A stretch of 64,000 bases of DNA from Planctomycetota bacterium (GTDB lineage Bacteria; Planctomycetota; UBA1135; GCA-002686595), in contig NZBA01000050.1 in assembly GCA_002686265.1 (NCBI GenBank), forward strand, positions 1-64,000, given 5' to 3'. The notes under the pieces were generated by a model that searched no databases, was not told where the DNA came from, and saw nothing but the letters and a program-made list of their open reading frames with translations. Of this stretch, positions 1-8,576 are shown piece after piece. Both the position numbers and the translations under genes were made by a program. How positions within the stretch are numbered: position 1 is the first letter of the stretch; every line of letters begins with the position of its first letter.

Positions 1-18
1 ACACGCGCTGGCGGACTG

Positions 19-2130
19 CTAGGGACTGCCGAGCAGGCGCTCGATCATGGCCTGTGGCGTGGGAGCCGCACGTAGCTTCGGCACCCGCCGGGAAGCGTCG
101 GCGCGGGCCGCGGCGGCCCACTCCGTGACCGCCTCCAGGTGCAAGGGGGCCCGATGGTCCGCGTAGGGAGGCTCGACGCCCTGATAGGTGCGGCGGGTGA
201 TGCGCGCACTCAGGGCCGGTAGGTTTCGCAGGAGGTGCCCGCGGTCGAACAGGACCACGGGCAGGCCGTTCCACAGCCGCAGCAGGATCGAGTGCGATAC
301 CGCGTTCCAGTAGAACGCACACTCGGCGGCCAGGACGAGCGCGGCCAGGTCGCCGAACGAGCAGAAGGGTAGGAACTCGAAGTCCTCGCGGGCCGGTGAA
401 CGCGTCGCGGCGGCCTGGAGCAGCTCCTCGGGTCCCAAGAGGAGCGCGCGCCGTCCGGCGGCGACGGCGTCGAGCATGCGGTTCGTCACCAGGTCGGTGA
501 ATCCCTCGCCCTCGTGGAGGAGCTGGGTGTCGAGGTCGGTGCGCGAGAGGATGAACAGCCAGAAGGGCCGCCCGCTCCCATCGCCGGGCGCCTCGAACTG
601 GAGGGCGGGGTTGGAGAACGAGAGGCGCGGCGCGCTCGCCGCCGCGCCGGTGGCGGCACCGCTCGGCGCTCGATCCAACGGATTCCGATCCTCCGGATCG
701 GGTGCCGGGTAGACGTGCGGAGCTCCGCGGCAGAGGTGCGCGGAGTGGGTGAAGTGGCGCCCGAGCAGGGCTTCATCGGCCCGCCGGCGCTGGAGGAGCT
801 CGGCGGGCGACCCCTCGGGTAGGTCGATCGACAGCAAGTCCGTGGGCTTCCCCTCTCCCAGAAGTCCCAGGAACGGATCCGTCGTTCCCCAGGAGCTCCC
901 GCGTCGCTCGAGGTCGCCGACCAACTGCTCCAGGCCCGCGTTATCGCACAGACCGTGGACGCCGAGGAGGTACGCCGAGCAGAGCAGGACGAGGGTGGGC
1001 TCGATCTCGTCGATGAGCCCCCGCAGCTCGCCGAGGTCGTCGTATTCTCGCACGCGCCCACCCAGGGCGGCGCGGTTGCGCGCGGCGAGGCGCGCGGGCA
1101 TGGCGAGCACGGCGCGTCCGGCGAGATCCTGCCCGAGCAGGAGTAGCATGACGGTGGTCAGCTCGCCGTAGTCCTCGTCGAGGACGAATAGCAGATCCGG
1201 CGGCGGTGCGCCGGCGCGCGGCCGGGCGGGCAGGAGAGCGGTGACGGCGCGCGCGTAGTGCTCTGCCCGCGGGCCGAAGTCGGCGGCCCGCCAGCTGCCC
1301 GTGCGGCGGGTCTCCAGCCGTGCGTGGGCCGGGGCTCCGGGCAGGAGCGGCAGCGTGCCACCACGGGCAGCCACGCGCCGCGCTGAGTCCGCGGCCTCCT
1401 CGGTGCGCCCCAGGCGCAGGAGGGGTTCGACTCGCAGGAAGTCGAAAGAGGGGTCCTCTGGGGCGCGGGACCCGCCGGCGGCGAGGCGAGCCTCGGCTTC
1501 CTCCCAGTGCCCGCGTTTCCAGGCTTGCAGGCCCGCGAGCAGCAGCACCGTGGGGGGGTCTGCGGCCGATTCGGCGGTCAGCGGCGGCGGTTCCTCCGCC
1601 GGGCAAAGGCGCCCGTGGGCGTCCGCGAGGGCCGCTCGGAGGGCGGATGGGCCGAGGTCGCCCTCAGCCGCGCTCGTGCCCGTCGCGGGAGCCGCTTGCA
1701 GGGCACGCAGGAGAGCTTCGACCGCCTCCGCCGGGCGGTCGAGGGCTGTGAGGGCGCGACCGGCGCCCGCCTGGGCGGCGGCGAGGGTCGCGTCCAGCTC
1801 CAGGGCTCGGTCCGCAGCGGCCAGAGCCGCCTCGGCTCCACCGCCGGCGAGCAGGATGCGAGCCAGGTCAGCGTGGCCCGCCGCGCGCTCGGGGGCCGCC
1901 TCGATCGCGCGGCGCGCCGCGGCCTCGGCCAGGCCGAGCCGCCCGAGGCGCGCGTGGGCTGTCGCCTCGTAGCCGTGGGAGGGTGCGTGGTCCGGTCGGA
2001 GTCGCGCCGCGTGCCCGAGGGATGCGGCGGCCTTGCTCCAGGCTTCCAGGCGCAACAGGCGCCGGCCTCGATGGTAGGAAAAAAGATGGCGCAGGCGGGC
2101 GCAAGGGGACCTCCGGCGAGGCGAGCTCAC
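19..2130 (-). CDS. TPR protein with C-terminal GT-B-like domain
   Basis: A 703-residue protein if it starts at the GTG at 2130, whose GTGA overlaps the TGA of the upstream aminotransferase; the open frame runs further 5' but only inside that gene. Residues ~30-230 are Ala/Leu-rich helical repeats of TPR type (acidic A-E-A-x-x-A patterns). The C-terminal ~400 residues contain alternating hydrophobic strands and a late segment with an L-P-V-V-L-F-D core that recalls the nucleotide-sugar half of GT-B glycosyltransferases, but I cannot assign a family. It is the last gene of the leftward polysaccharide operon, so a role in glycan assembly or control of chain transfer is inferred from context only. 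Confidence 0.6.
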   Translation of the reverse strand: MSSPRRRSPCARLRHLFSYHRGRRLLRLEAWSKAAASLGHAARLRPDHAPSHGYEATAHARLGRLGLAEAAARRAIEAAPERAAGHADLARILLAGGGAEAALAAADRALELDATLAAAQAGAGRALTALDRPAEAVEALLRALQAAPATGTSAAEGDLGPSALRAALADAHGRLCPAEEPPPLTAESAADPPTVLLLAGLQAWKRGHWEEAEARLAAGGSRAPEDPSFDFLRVEPLLRLGRTEEAADSARRVAARGGTLPLLPGAPAHARLETRRTGSWRAADFGPRAEHYARAVTALLPARPRAGAPPPDLLFVLDEDYGELTTVMLLLLGQDLAGRAVLAMPARLAARNRAALGGRVREYDDLGELRGLIDEIEPTLVLLCSAYLLGVHGLCDNAGLEQLVGDLERRGSSWGTTDPFLGLLGEGKPTDLLSIDLPEGSPAELLQRRRADEALLGRHFTHSAHLCRGAPHVYPAPDPEDRNPLDRAPSGAATGAAASAPRLSFSNPALQFEAPGDGSGRPFWLFILSRTDLDTQLLHEGEGFTDLVTNRMLDAVAAGRRALLLGPEELLQAAATRSPAREDFEFLPFCSFGDLAALVLAAECAFYWNAVSHSILLRLWNGLPVVLFDRGHLLRNLPALSARITRRTYQGVEPPYADHRAPLHLEAVTEWAAAARADASRRVPKLRAAPTPQAMIERLLGSP

Positions 2131-3290
2131 GCCGCCGGAGCCGTCGCGCGGCAAGCCTCGCACACGGCGGCGCAGGCCTGGCGCAGGTGAGCGTCGCTGA
2201 TCGTCGCCGGCGGCATCAGGCGCAGGAAGCGCGCCGTGGGCGAGGCGATCACGCGCGCGCGCAGGAGGTGTTCCATGACGCGTCCGACACGCTCGGCGTC
2301 GGGGAACTCGAGGATCCACAGGGCGCCTCGCCCGCGCAGGACGGCGCCGCAACCTGCGAGGCCGGCCAGTTCATTGCGCATGGTCGCCTCGACGCCCGCG
2401 ACCAGCGCGGGCAGGCCGCAGTCCTCCATCTCCGCCAAGGTCGCCACCACGACGGCTGCCGCGAGCGGGTTGTCGGCGAAGGTGCTGCCTGCCAGGGCGC
2501 CCGCCGGAACGGAACGGCGCCGGTCAGCCGCCACCCCGGCGACGGGAAAACCGTTGCCCATGGCCTTGCCCACCAGCAGCAAGTCCGGCGCGAGGCCGAG
2601 CTCGGTGTGCAGGAACGCCGGCCCACAGCGGTGGAAGCCGGTCAGGATCTCGTCCACGACCAGCAGGGTGCCGTGGCTGGCGCACAGCTCGCCGAGGGTC
2701 GTGCCGAACGCGCGCGAGGGGGCGTGGGCACCGAAGGAGCCCAGCAAGGGCTCGATGAACACGGCCGCGACCGCGCGGTCCTCGAGGGTCGCACCCACTC
2801 GCTCGAGCACCTCGCTCTCGCCGATCTCGGGCAGGTACGGCAGGCGGCGGAAGTCCGTGAGCGTCGCGAGGTCGTTGGGCCAGCCGAGGGCTGCCGTGGC
2901 CTGTGACTTGCCGTGCATCGAGTGGTCGAAGCCCACTGCCACGCGCCGCCCGGTCAGCCGCCGTGCCATGCGCAGGGCGAATTCGGCCGCCTCCATGCCA
3001 GTCGAGTAGAGGCCGGTCAGGCGCAGGCGGGAAGGGAGCACGCGCTCGGCGGCAGCCGCCGCCTCGGCGCGCAGAGCGACCGGCACCGCTCCGGTATTCC
3101 ACAGCTGGTCGAGTTGGCCCCGTAGGGCGCGCACGATCGCCGGCCGGCAGTGCCCGAGGAGCACCGTGCCTCCGCCGCTCAACAGGTCGATGTAGGCCTC
3201 GCCATCGGCACTGAAGAGCAGGTCGTCGGCCGCGCGGGCGATCTCGAACGTGCGCAGCAGGGCGCCGTCTTGAAAGGAGGACCAGGTCAT
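2127..3290 (-). CDS. PLP-dependent class III aminotransferase (glutamate-1-semialdehyde aminomutase-like)
   Basis: A 387-residue protein starting at ATG 3290 (MTWSSFQDG); the upstream extension of the frame is basic low-complexity sequence and was dropped. Class III fold-type I aminotransferase features are clear: D213 in the V-V-D-E motif that contacts the pyridine nitrogen, and the PLP lysine K242 in V-G-K-A-M-G-N-G-F-P. Length is near the usual 400-430 for the family. Sitting in a glycan operon between glycosyltransferases, it probably makes or modifies an amino sugar or an amino substituent rather than serving tetrapyrrole synthesis, but the substrate cannot be read from sequence. It is coupled by a 4-base overlap to the TPR gene downstream. 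Confidence 0.85.
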   Translation of the reverse strand: MTWSSFQDGALLRTFEIARAADDLLFSADGEAYIDLLSGGGTVLLGHCRPAIVRALRGQLDQLWNTGAVPVALRAEAAAAAERVLPSRLRLTGLYSTGMEAAEFALRMARRLTGRRVAVGFDHSMHGKSQATAALGWPNDLATLTDFRRLPYLPEIGESEVLERVGATLEDRAVAAVFIEPLLGSFGAHAPSRAFGTTLGELCASHGTLLVVDEILTGFHRCGPAFLHTELGLAPDLLLVGKAMGNGFPVAGVAADRRRSVPAGALAGSTFADNPLAAAVVVATLAEMEDCGLPALVAGVEATMRNELAGLAGCGAVLRGRGALWILEFPDAERVGRVMEHLLRARVIASPTARFLRLMPPATISDAHLRQACAAVCEACRATAPAA

Positions 3291-3396
3291 GGGCGTGCGA
3301 GGGAGGCGATTCGCCGCTCGGCCCCCGTGCGAGCGAAGGTTGCGCCCTGGCGCTGGGCGCGTCAAGCGTGCGCGTGGGGGTGGCGGGGACGATACC

Positions 3397-5616
3397 CTAC
3401 GAACGTGCGCTCACGATGCGCGCGAGTACCTCCTCGGCGCGGGCCGGCGAGTAGCGCTCCTCCGCCGCTCGGTGCCCGCCGCCGGCCACGCGGGTCCACA
3501 GCTGTGCATCGGTGTGCAGGCGCACGACCGCTTCGGCGAAGGAACGAGCGTCGTCGGCGATCAGAGCCTCGCTGCCGTCTTCGAGCGACATTCCCTCGGC
3601 ACCCACCGAGGTCGTGACGACCGGGACGCCCAGGGCCAAGCTGGTCTGGATCTTGCCCTTGATCCCCGCTCCGAAGCGCAGGGGGGCGACCGACAGGCGA
3701 GCGGCGGAGAAGTAGGGCGTGAGATCAGGGACCTGCCCGACGAAGCGAGCGCCGTCGCCGGCCAGGCGTCGCAGGGAGCGCGGGGCCTGGGCACCGATGA
3801 TCGTGATCTCGGCGGCCGGTTCGCGCTCGCGCACGAGAGGATGGATCTCGCGCAGGTAGTGCTCGATCGAATCGCGGTTGGGCGGGTGCTGGAAGTTACC
3901 GACGAACAAGACGCCGGAGCGTTCCTCGAAGGGCGTGTCGGTCGCCACGCGCGCGTCGATCAGGGACAGGATTTCGACGGCCAGGTCCGGGGCCAGACGG
4001 AAGAGCAGGTCGCGCTCGGTTGGGCTCACTACCAGCGTCAGATCGCAGGCGCGGGCCAGGGCCAACTCGCGCGCCTCGAGCGCGGCGACGGCGTCGTCAT
4101 CGAGAGCGCCGGTGACCTGTGCCCGCCGCGCCTCACGCAAGAAGTGCAGGTCGACCGTGTCGAACACGCACCGCGCCCGGGGGCAGTGGCGGCGGACGGC
4201 GGGGAGCACCTCCTCGACGACCTCCGCACGGCTCATGATCACCAGCTCATAGCGCCCGCCGGCTCTTCGCAGGTGGTCGTCGATCGAGCTCAGGGTGGGC
4301 TCATAGAGCGCTTCCACGCCCGCGGCCTGCAGGGCGCGCGTGTGCTCGCCCTCCATGCGCCGGTTGAGGGCCATGAAGGTCACGCGGCAGCCGAGCTCGA
4401 CGAGAATCCGCAGCAGGTGGGTCATGCGTACCGCGCCCGCGTCGTGGTCGACGCACGGAGTCGTGGCGTCGATCACGAGCACGTGCCCGCCCTCGCCGCG
4501 GTAGCGGGCGGCGTCCGGATTGGCGTTGGGCGATGGTTGCTCGGCGAGGGTCTCGCTCCAGCGCTCGACGAATCTCTCGCGGTTCCTGAGCTGGTAGCGC
4601 TTCGCCCCGGAGCCAGTATCGACGCCCGCCGTCCCGCCTTCGGAGTGCACGATGACGCAGGTCGGTTGGCAGAGGACGCGCAGGCCTGCGGCGCGCACGG
4701 CGAAGGCGAGGTCGACGTCCTCGTAGTACATCGGTGCGTAGCGCGTGTCGAAGCCGCCGAGGCGCTCGAACAGTCCGCGCGGGATGGCGATGCAGGCCCC
4801 CGAGCAGTAGTCCGCGTCGTAGGTGAACTCGTAGCGCGGATCGGCGGGGTCGTCGCCGCGCCCGTAGTTCCAGCCGCTACCGTCGGAGAAGACGATTCCG
4901 CCGCACTCCTGCAGGCGCCCGTCGGGGTAGACGAGCTTGGCGCCCACCAAGCCGACCGCGCCGCGCCCCGGAGCGGAGTCGCCGAAAGGGGCCAGCAGAG
5001 GTGTGAGCCAATCGGGGCAGACGAGGGTGTCGTTGTTCAGGAAGACGAGGAACTCGCCGCGTGCCAGGGCCGCACCGCGGTTGCAGGCGGCGATGAAGCC
5101 GAGGTTGGTTTCGTTGCGCAGGACCTTCACGCCGCCGACGAGGGACTCGAGCTCTCGTGTCTCGTCGCTGGAGCCATCGTCCACCACCAGGATCTCGTAG
5201 GGCACTCCCGCGCTGCGTTCGAGGATGGACGCGAGGCAGACGTAGGTGCGCTCGAACTCGTCGAGGACCGGGATGATGACCGAGACCGAGGGTTCGTCGG
5301 CGGTAGGGAACTCCAGTCGGCGCCGGTCGCCGCTCTCGCGCAAGGCCTCGGGGGTCGCCGTGGCGGAGGCTAGCGCCACCGCCTGGGGCGAGGGCGGCGC
5401 GGCCAGCGTCCCGTGGCGCAGGCGCCGGGCGAGCTCCGCGACGATGTCAGAGTAGAGCGCCACGAGACCGCGCGTGGCGACCGTGTAGCGAGCGCGGCGG
5501 GCGAAACCCCGCATCTCGCGCAGGAAGGGCGGCAGGCCGGTCAGGAAGCGCCAGGGGAGGGTCAGGGGGAGGGCGAGGAGCTGGGGGATTGGCCTGCGCC
5601 CGGGGGCGCGGCTCAC
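3397..5616 (-). CDS. Bifunctional glycosyltransferase, GT2 fused to GT4-like domain
   Basis: A 739-residue protein from GTG 5616, overlapping the TGA of the upstream glycosyltransferase by 4 bases (GTGA). Residues ~110-330 are a GT-A family 2 domain: V-S-V-I-I-P-V-L-D-E start, I-L-V-V-D-D-G-S-S-D-E nucleotide-sugar motif, and F-L-N-N-D-T in the DxD position. Residues ~375-739 are a GT-B fold of GT4 type with an N-terminal V-L-V-I-D half and a C-terminal half carrying G-N-F-Q-H-P-P-N-R-D and a conserved glycine-rich donor site (F-G-A-G-I-K-G-K). Two transferases in one chain suggest sequential addition of two sugars to a lipid-linked glycan at the cytoplasmic membrane. Confidence 0.85.
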   Translation of the reverse strand: MSRAPGRRPIPQLLALPLTLPWRFLTGLPPFLREMRGFARRARYTVATRGLVALYSDIVAELARRLRHGTLAAPPSPQAVALASATATPEALRESGDRRRLEFPTADEPSVSVIIPVLDEFERTYVCLASILERSAGVPYEILVVDDGSSDETRELESLVGGVKVLRNETNLGFIAACNRGAALARGEFLVFLNNDTLVCPDWLTPLLAPFGDSAPGRGAVGLVGAKLVYPDGRLQECGGIVFSDGSGWNYGRGDDPADPRYEFTYDADYCSGACIAIPRGLFERLGGFDTRYAPMYYEDVDLAFAVRAAGLRVLCQPTCVIVHSEGGTAGVDTGSGAKRYQLRNRERFVERWSETLAEQPSPNANPDAARYRGEGGHVLVIDATTPCVDHDAGAVRMTHLLRILVELGCRVTFMALNRRMEGEHTRALQAAGVEALYEPTLSSIDDHLRRAGGRYELVIMSRAEVVEEVLPAVRRHCPRARCVFDTVDLHFLREARRAQVTGALDDDAVAALEARELALARACDLTLVVSPTERDLLFRLAPDLAVEILSLIDARVATDTPFEERSGVLFVGNFQHPPNRDSIEHYLREIHPLVREREPAAEITIIGAQAPRSLRRLAGDGARFVGQVPDLTPYFSAARLSVAPLRFGAGIKGKIQTSLALGVPVVTTSVGAEGMSLEDGSEALIADDARSFAEAVVRLHTDAQLWTRVAGGGHRAAEERYSPARAEEVLARIVSARS

Positions 5617-6743
5617 AGCAGACCCTCGTAGGTGGCGCGGACTCCCAGGGCGATGGAGTCCCACTCGTACGCGGAGAGCCGTTCGCGCAGGCCGCCGGGG
5701 AGGGGCAGGTCGTTCTTCAGGGCGGCCGCGAAGCCGTCGAGGGGTGCGAGAGTGATCCAGGGCGCGAGGTCGGCGAATCCGCGCGCACCGAAGGGCGTGG
5801 AGAGCACGGGCAGACCGTGGGCGAGGGTGTGGAGCAGTTTCAGGCTGCTTCCCGATCCGGCCTCGATCGGGTTGATCCCCACGGCACCGGGCCCGGCGTG
5901 GTCGGCCAGGCTCCCGTGCGGGTCGAGGACGACGTTGGCGGGCAGAGGCGATCGGACGCGGCGCGCGCAGGGGCCGATGATCACGATCTCGACCTCCCCC
6001 TCGAGGGCCGGGGCGATGCGTTCGATGAGCTCGCGCACTGCGCGACGGTTGTGGATCACGGCGCTGCCGGTGAACAGGGCGCGGCGCGGGAGGCGGGACG
6101 GGCTCGGGCGAGCGGCGGCCATCTCCGCGTCGACGGCCTTGGAGCCGATGCCGTTGGGGGCGAGGTGCACGCGATCTGCGTCGATCCCGTACAGCTCGCC
6201 GAAGCGCCGTCGGTCCCCGTCGGTGCAGGCCAGAACGAGATCCGCACGGGCAACCAAGCGCGCCTCGAGGTGCCGTATGCGCCCTTCTGCCATCCGGCGT
6301 ACGGCGGAGAGGGCGCATTCGGCGGCGACGTAGTCGAATTCGACGTTCTGGGAACCATAGACGAGAGGTAGGGTGCTCGGCAGACGTCGGGCGAGATCGA
6401 CGAACGCGGGGTGGTCGATCTGACACAGATCGAAGTCCGCGGGATCGACCGGGAGCAGGCTTCCGTAGCCGGGGTGGAAGGAGACCAGGGCTCCGTAGGG
6501 AACCGGCCGGTCGACGAGCAGGGGCGCGAGGGCGAAGGGCGCGTAGGGCACCTGGCGCAGCCGAAAGGGCTCACGCGCCGCGAGCGCGCGCCGCTGGGTG
6601 AAGTGGAACGGGGTGACCAGTGTCAACTCGACTCCCGCGCGGGCGAGGGAACGTGCGAGTTGAATGATGCGGATCTTGCCGCCCGCGCTCGGCGGCAGGA
6701 CGGGATAGGGCGCGAGCTGAAGGACGCGCAGGGGGCGGCTCAC
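5613..6743 (-). CDS. Group 1 (GT4) glycosyltransferase
   Basis: A 376-residue GT-B glycosyltransferase starting at GTG 6743, 20 bases downstream of the ABC ATPase gene. The N-terminal half opens with V-L-Q-L-A-P-Y-P and a glycine-rich G-G-K-I-R loop typical of GT4 acceptor domains. The C-terminal half has I-V-I-I-G-P and the E-A-G-S-G-S-S-L-K segment, the usual E-x7-E/nucleotide-binding region. It is expected to transfer a hexose to a lipid-linked or nascent polysaccharide on the cytoplasmic face. Donor and acceptor are unknown. Confidence 0.85.
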   Translation of the reverse strand: MSRPLRVLQLAPYPVLPPSAGGKIRIIQLARSLARAGVELTLVTPFHFTQRRALAAREPFRLRQVPYAPFALAPLLVDRPVPYGALVSFHPGYGSLLPVDPADFDLCQIDHPAFVDLARRLPSTLPLVYGSQNVEFDYVAAECALSAVRRMAEGRIRHLEARLVARADLVLACTDGDRRRFGELYGIDADRVHLAPNGIGSKAVDAEMAAARPSPSRLPRRALFTGSAVIHNRRAVRELIERIAPALEGEVEIVIIGPCARRVRSPLPANVVLDPHGSLADHAGPGAVGINPIEAGSGSSLKLLHTLAHGLPVLSTPFGARGFADLAPWITLAPLDGFAAALKNDLPLPGGLRERLSAYEWDSIALGVRATYEGLL

Positions 6744-6763
6744 GGTGGGCGCGGCGCCTCCCC

Positions 6764-7573
6764 TCAGTCTTCGCTCGGAGCCGACGGGAAGGGAGCGGCG
6801 TCAGCTTCCTCGGGCTCCTCCGCTTCCTCCGTCGGCTGGGGATCGGCGGCTTCCACGTACAGGGGGACGACCTCCTCGGCGGGGCCCATGGTGACGATGC
6901 GCCCCTGGTCGAGCCAGATCGCGTCGTCGCACAGTTGCAGGATCGCATCCGCGGAGTGGGAGACGATCATGCCCGTGTGCCCGCTCTCCTTGAAGTGGAA
7001 CAGGCGGTCGAAGCAGCGGCGCTGGAAGCTGAGGTCGCCCACGGCGAGCACCTCGTCGATCAACAGCACGTCGGCCTCCATGTGAGAGGCGACGGAGAAG
7101 GCGAGCCGCATGTGCATGCCCGTGCTGTAGGTACGCAGCGGGTACTCGAGGAAGTCCTCCAGCTCGGAGAAGGCCACGATGGAGTCAAAGCGCTCCGCGA
7201 CTTCCCGGCGCAGGAGCCCCCCGCTGACTCCCGATGCGTAGATGTTCTCGCGGCCGGTCAGCTCGGGATTGAAGCCCGCGCCCAGCTCGAGCATGGCGCC
7301 GATTCGACCGTTGACCTGGATGCGCCCGGAGGTCGCGCGCCCGACCCCGGCGATCAGGCGCAGGAGGGTGGACTTTCCGGCGCCATTGCGCCCGATCACG
7401 CCCACCATGCGGCCGGGCTGGACCTGGAAGGTGACGTCCTCGAGGGCCCAGTAGCGCTCGCCGAGCTTGAAGCGCAGGCCGCGCTGGAAGAGCTCTTGCA
7501 GGGTCATTGCCCGGTCGCGCTGCCAGTGGCGGTAGCGCTTGGACAGTTCCTCGACTTCGATCGAACCGCTCAT
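6764..7573 (-). CDS. Polysaccharide ABC exporter ATPase (Wzt-like)
   Basis: A 269-residue ABC ATPase. Walker A lies at residues ~61-69 (G-R-N-G-A-G-K-S-T), the signature at ~149-155 (Y-S-T-G-M-H-M) and Walker B at ~169-174 (V-L-L-I-D-E), followed by the H-loop (V-S-H-S). The Y-S-x-G-M form of the signature and the long N-terminal region before Walker A are typical of the TagH/Wzt polysaccharide subfamily. It lacks the C-terminal carbohydrate-binding domain of O-antigen Wzt proteins and instead ends in a short Glu/Pro-rich tail of ~30 residues. The permease gene lies 2 bases upstream, so the two form one exporter. Confidence 0.93.
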   Translation of the reverse strand: MSGSIEVEELSKRYRHWQRDRAMTLQELFQRGLRFKLGERYWALEDVTFQVQPGRMVGVIGRNGAGKSTLLRLIAGVGRATSGRIQVNGRIGAMLELGAGFNPELTGRENIYASGVSGGLLRREVAERFDSIVAFSELEDFLEYPLRTYSTGMHMRLAFSVASHMEADVLLIDEVLAVGDLSFQRRCFDRLFHFKESGHTGMIVSHSADAILQLCDDAIWLDQGRIVTMGPAEEVVPLYVEAADPQPTEEAEEPEEADAAPFPSAPSED

Positions 7574-7575
7574 GC

Positions 7576-8370
7576 TTACAGCTCCTCGACGAAGTTAGCG
7601 CTGGCGCGGTGGAAGAGGGAGTAGGCCAGTCCGAGGAGCACCGCCCCACCGCCGGCGAGCAGCACCATGGTATTCAAGTCGGGGCTCTCTCCGCGCAGGA
7701 GAATGGCCCGGTAGGCGTCCACCATGTGCGTCATCGGGTTCATCCGGTAGTAGCGGTGGTAGCGCTCGGGAACCATGGAGAGCTCGTAGAGGACCGGCGT
7801 GAGGAAGAAGGCCAGCATCAAGAAAACGCTCAGGAGGTACTGGGTATCCCGGAAGCGCACGTGCATGCAGGCGCCGATCAAGGCGAAACCGAGGGTCAGC
7901 AGGTACTGAATCAGGATCACGACAGGCAGCCACAAGACGGCGGCCGTGAGTGGGATCGAGTTGTAGAGCACGAGCCCGAAGAGGATCGGGAGCGTGATCA
8001 AGAAGTGCACCAGATGCGATCCCACGGTGACATTGGGCAGGATGGCGGTCGGGAAGCCGGGCTGACGGATCAGGTCGGGGTTGGACAGAATCGCGCCCGT
8101 TGCCTCGAGCACCGCCGTCTGGAACCAGTTCCAGGACGTGATGCCGATGAACAGGTAGGCCGTGTAATTGGGCGTCTTGACCTGAAACAGGACTCGGAAC
8201 ACGAAGTCGTACACGAACAGTTGCATGAGCGGGTTCACCAGGGTCCACAGGATCCCCAGGAACGAGCGCTTGTAGCGCAGCTTCATGTCCCGCACGACGA
8301 GCTCGAAGAGCAGATCACGCGCATGGAGCAGCCTGCGCGAAGGAGTCTTGCTGACGGTCAGGAAGGACAT
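7576..8370 (-). CDS. Polysaccharide ABC exporter permease (Wzm-like, ABC-2 type)
   Basis: A 264-residue integral membrane protein with about six hydrophobic segments. The early motif L-K-Y-K/R-R-S-F-L-G-I-L-W and the N-P-L-M segment are hallmarks of ABC-2 permeases that export O-antigen or teichoic-acid-like polymers, and the end carries the N-P-M-T-H-M-V-D-A-Y-R motif near the last helices. It is the first gene of the leftward operon and partners the ATPase encoded 2 bases downstream. It should flip an undecaprenyl-linked glycan across the cytoplasmic membrane. Confidence 0.92.
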   Translation of the reverse strand: MSFLTVSKTPSRRLLHARDLLFELVVRDMKLRYKRSFLGILWTLVNPLMQLFVYDFVFRVLFQVKTPNYTAYLFIGITSWNWFQTAVLEATGAILSNPDLIRQPGFPTAILPNVTVGSHLVHFLITLPILFGLVLYNSIPLTAAVLWLPVVILIQYLLTLGFALIGACMHVRFRDTQYLLSVFLMLAFFLTPVLYELSMVPERYHRYYRMNPMTHMVDAYRAILLRGESPDLNTMVLLAGGGAVLLGLAYSLFHRASANFVEEL

Positions 8371-8576
8371 CCGGTGTTCAGGGGTTTCTCTCTAGCGGCC
8401 GCGGGCACCCGTTCCGGCGGAGCGAGCCAGGGACAACCCTGCGCCAGCGACCGTCGTGGGCTCACCTCATTCTAGAACGCTCCGGAAGCCGAGGCTTCTT
8501 CATTCTCGCCCGCGCCCTGATCCTGGAGTAGGCTCCGGGTGCGTGGTAGTCCCGGTTCCCTTCGACTCGGGCTGAG
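8371..8576. promoter_or_regulatory. Divergent intergenic region with two inverted repeats
   Basis: This 206-base region separates the two divergent glycan operons and must hold both promoters. It contains a perfect 8-base palindrome TTCTAGAA (8470-8477) and a 6-base inverted repeat GAAGCC/GGCTTC with a 2-base spacer (8485-8498). On the minus strand TAGAAT could serve as a -10 element. A shared operator is possible but I see no independent evidence for it. Confidence 0.3.

Noticed and set aside
3289..5373. 694-codon plus-strand frame over the fused glycosyltransferase
   Set aside because: Low-complexity G/D/R/E-rich composition, no motif; a shadow of the minus-strand gene.
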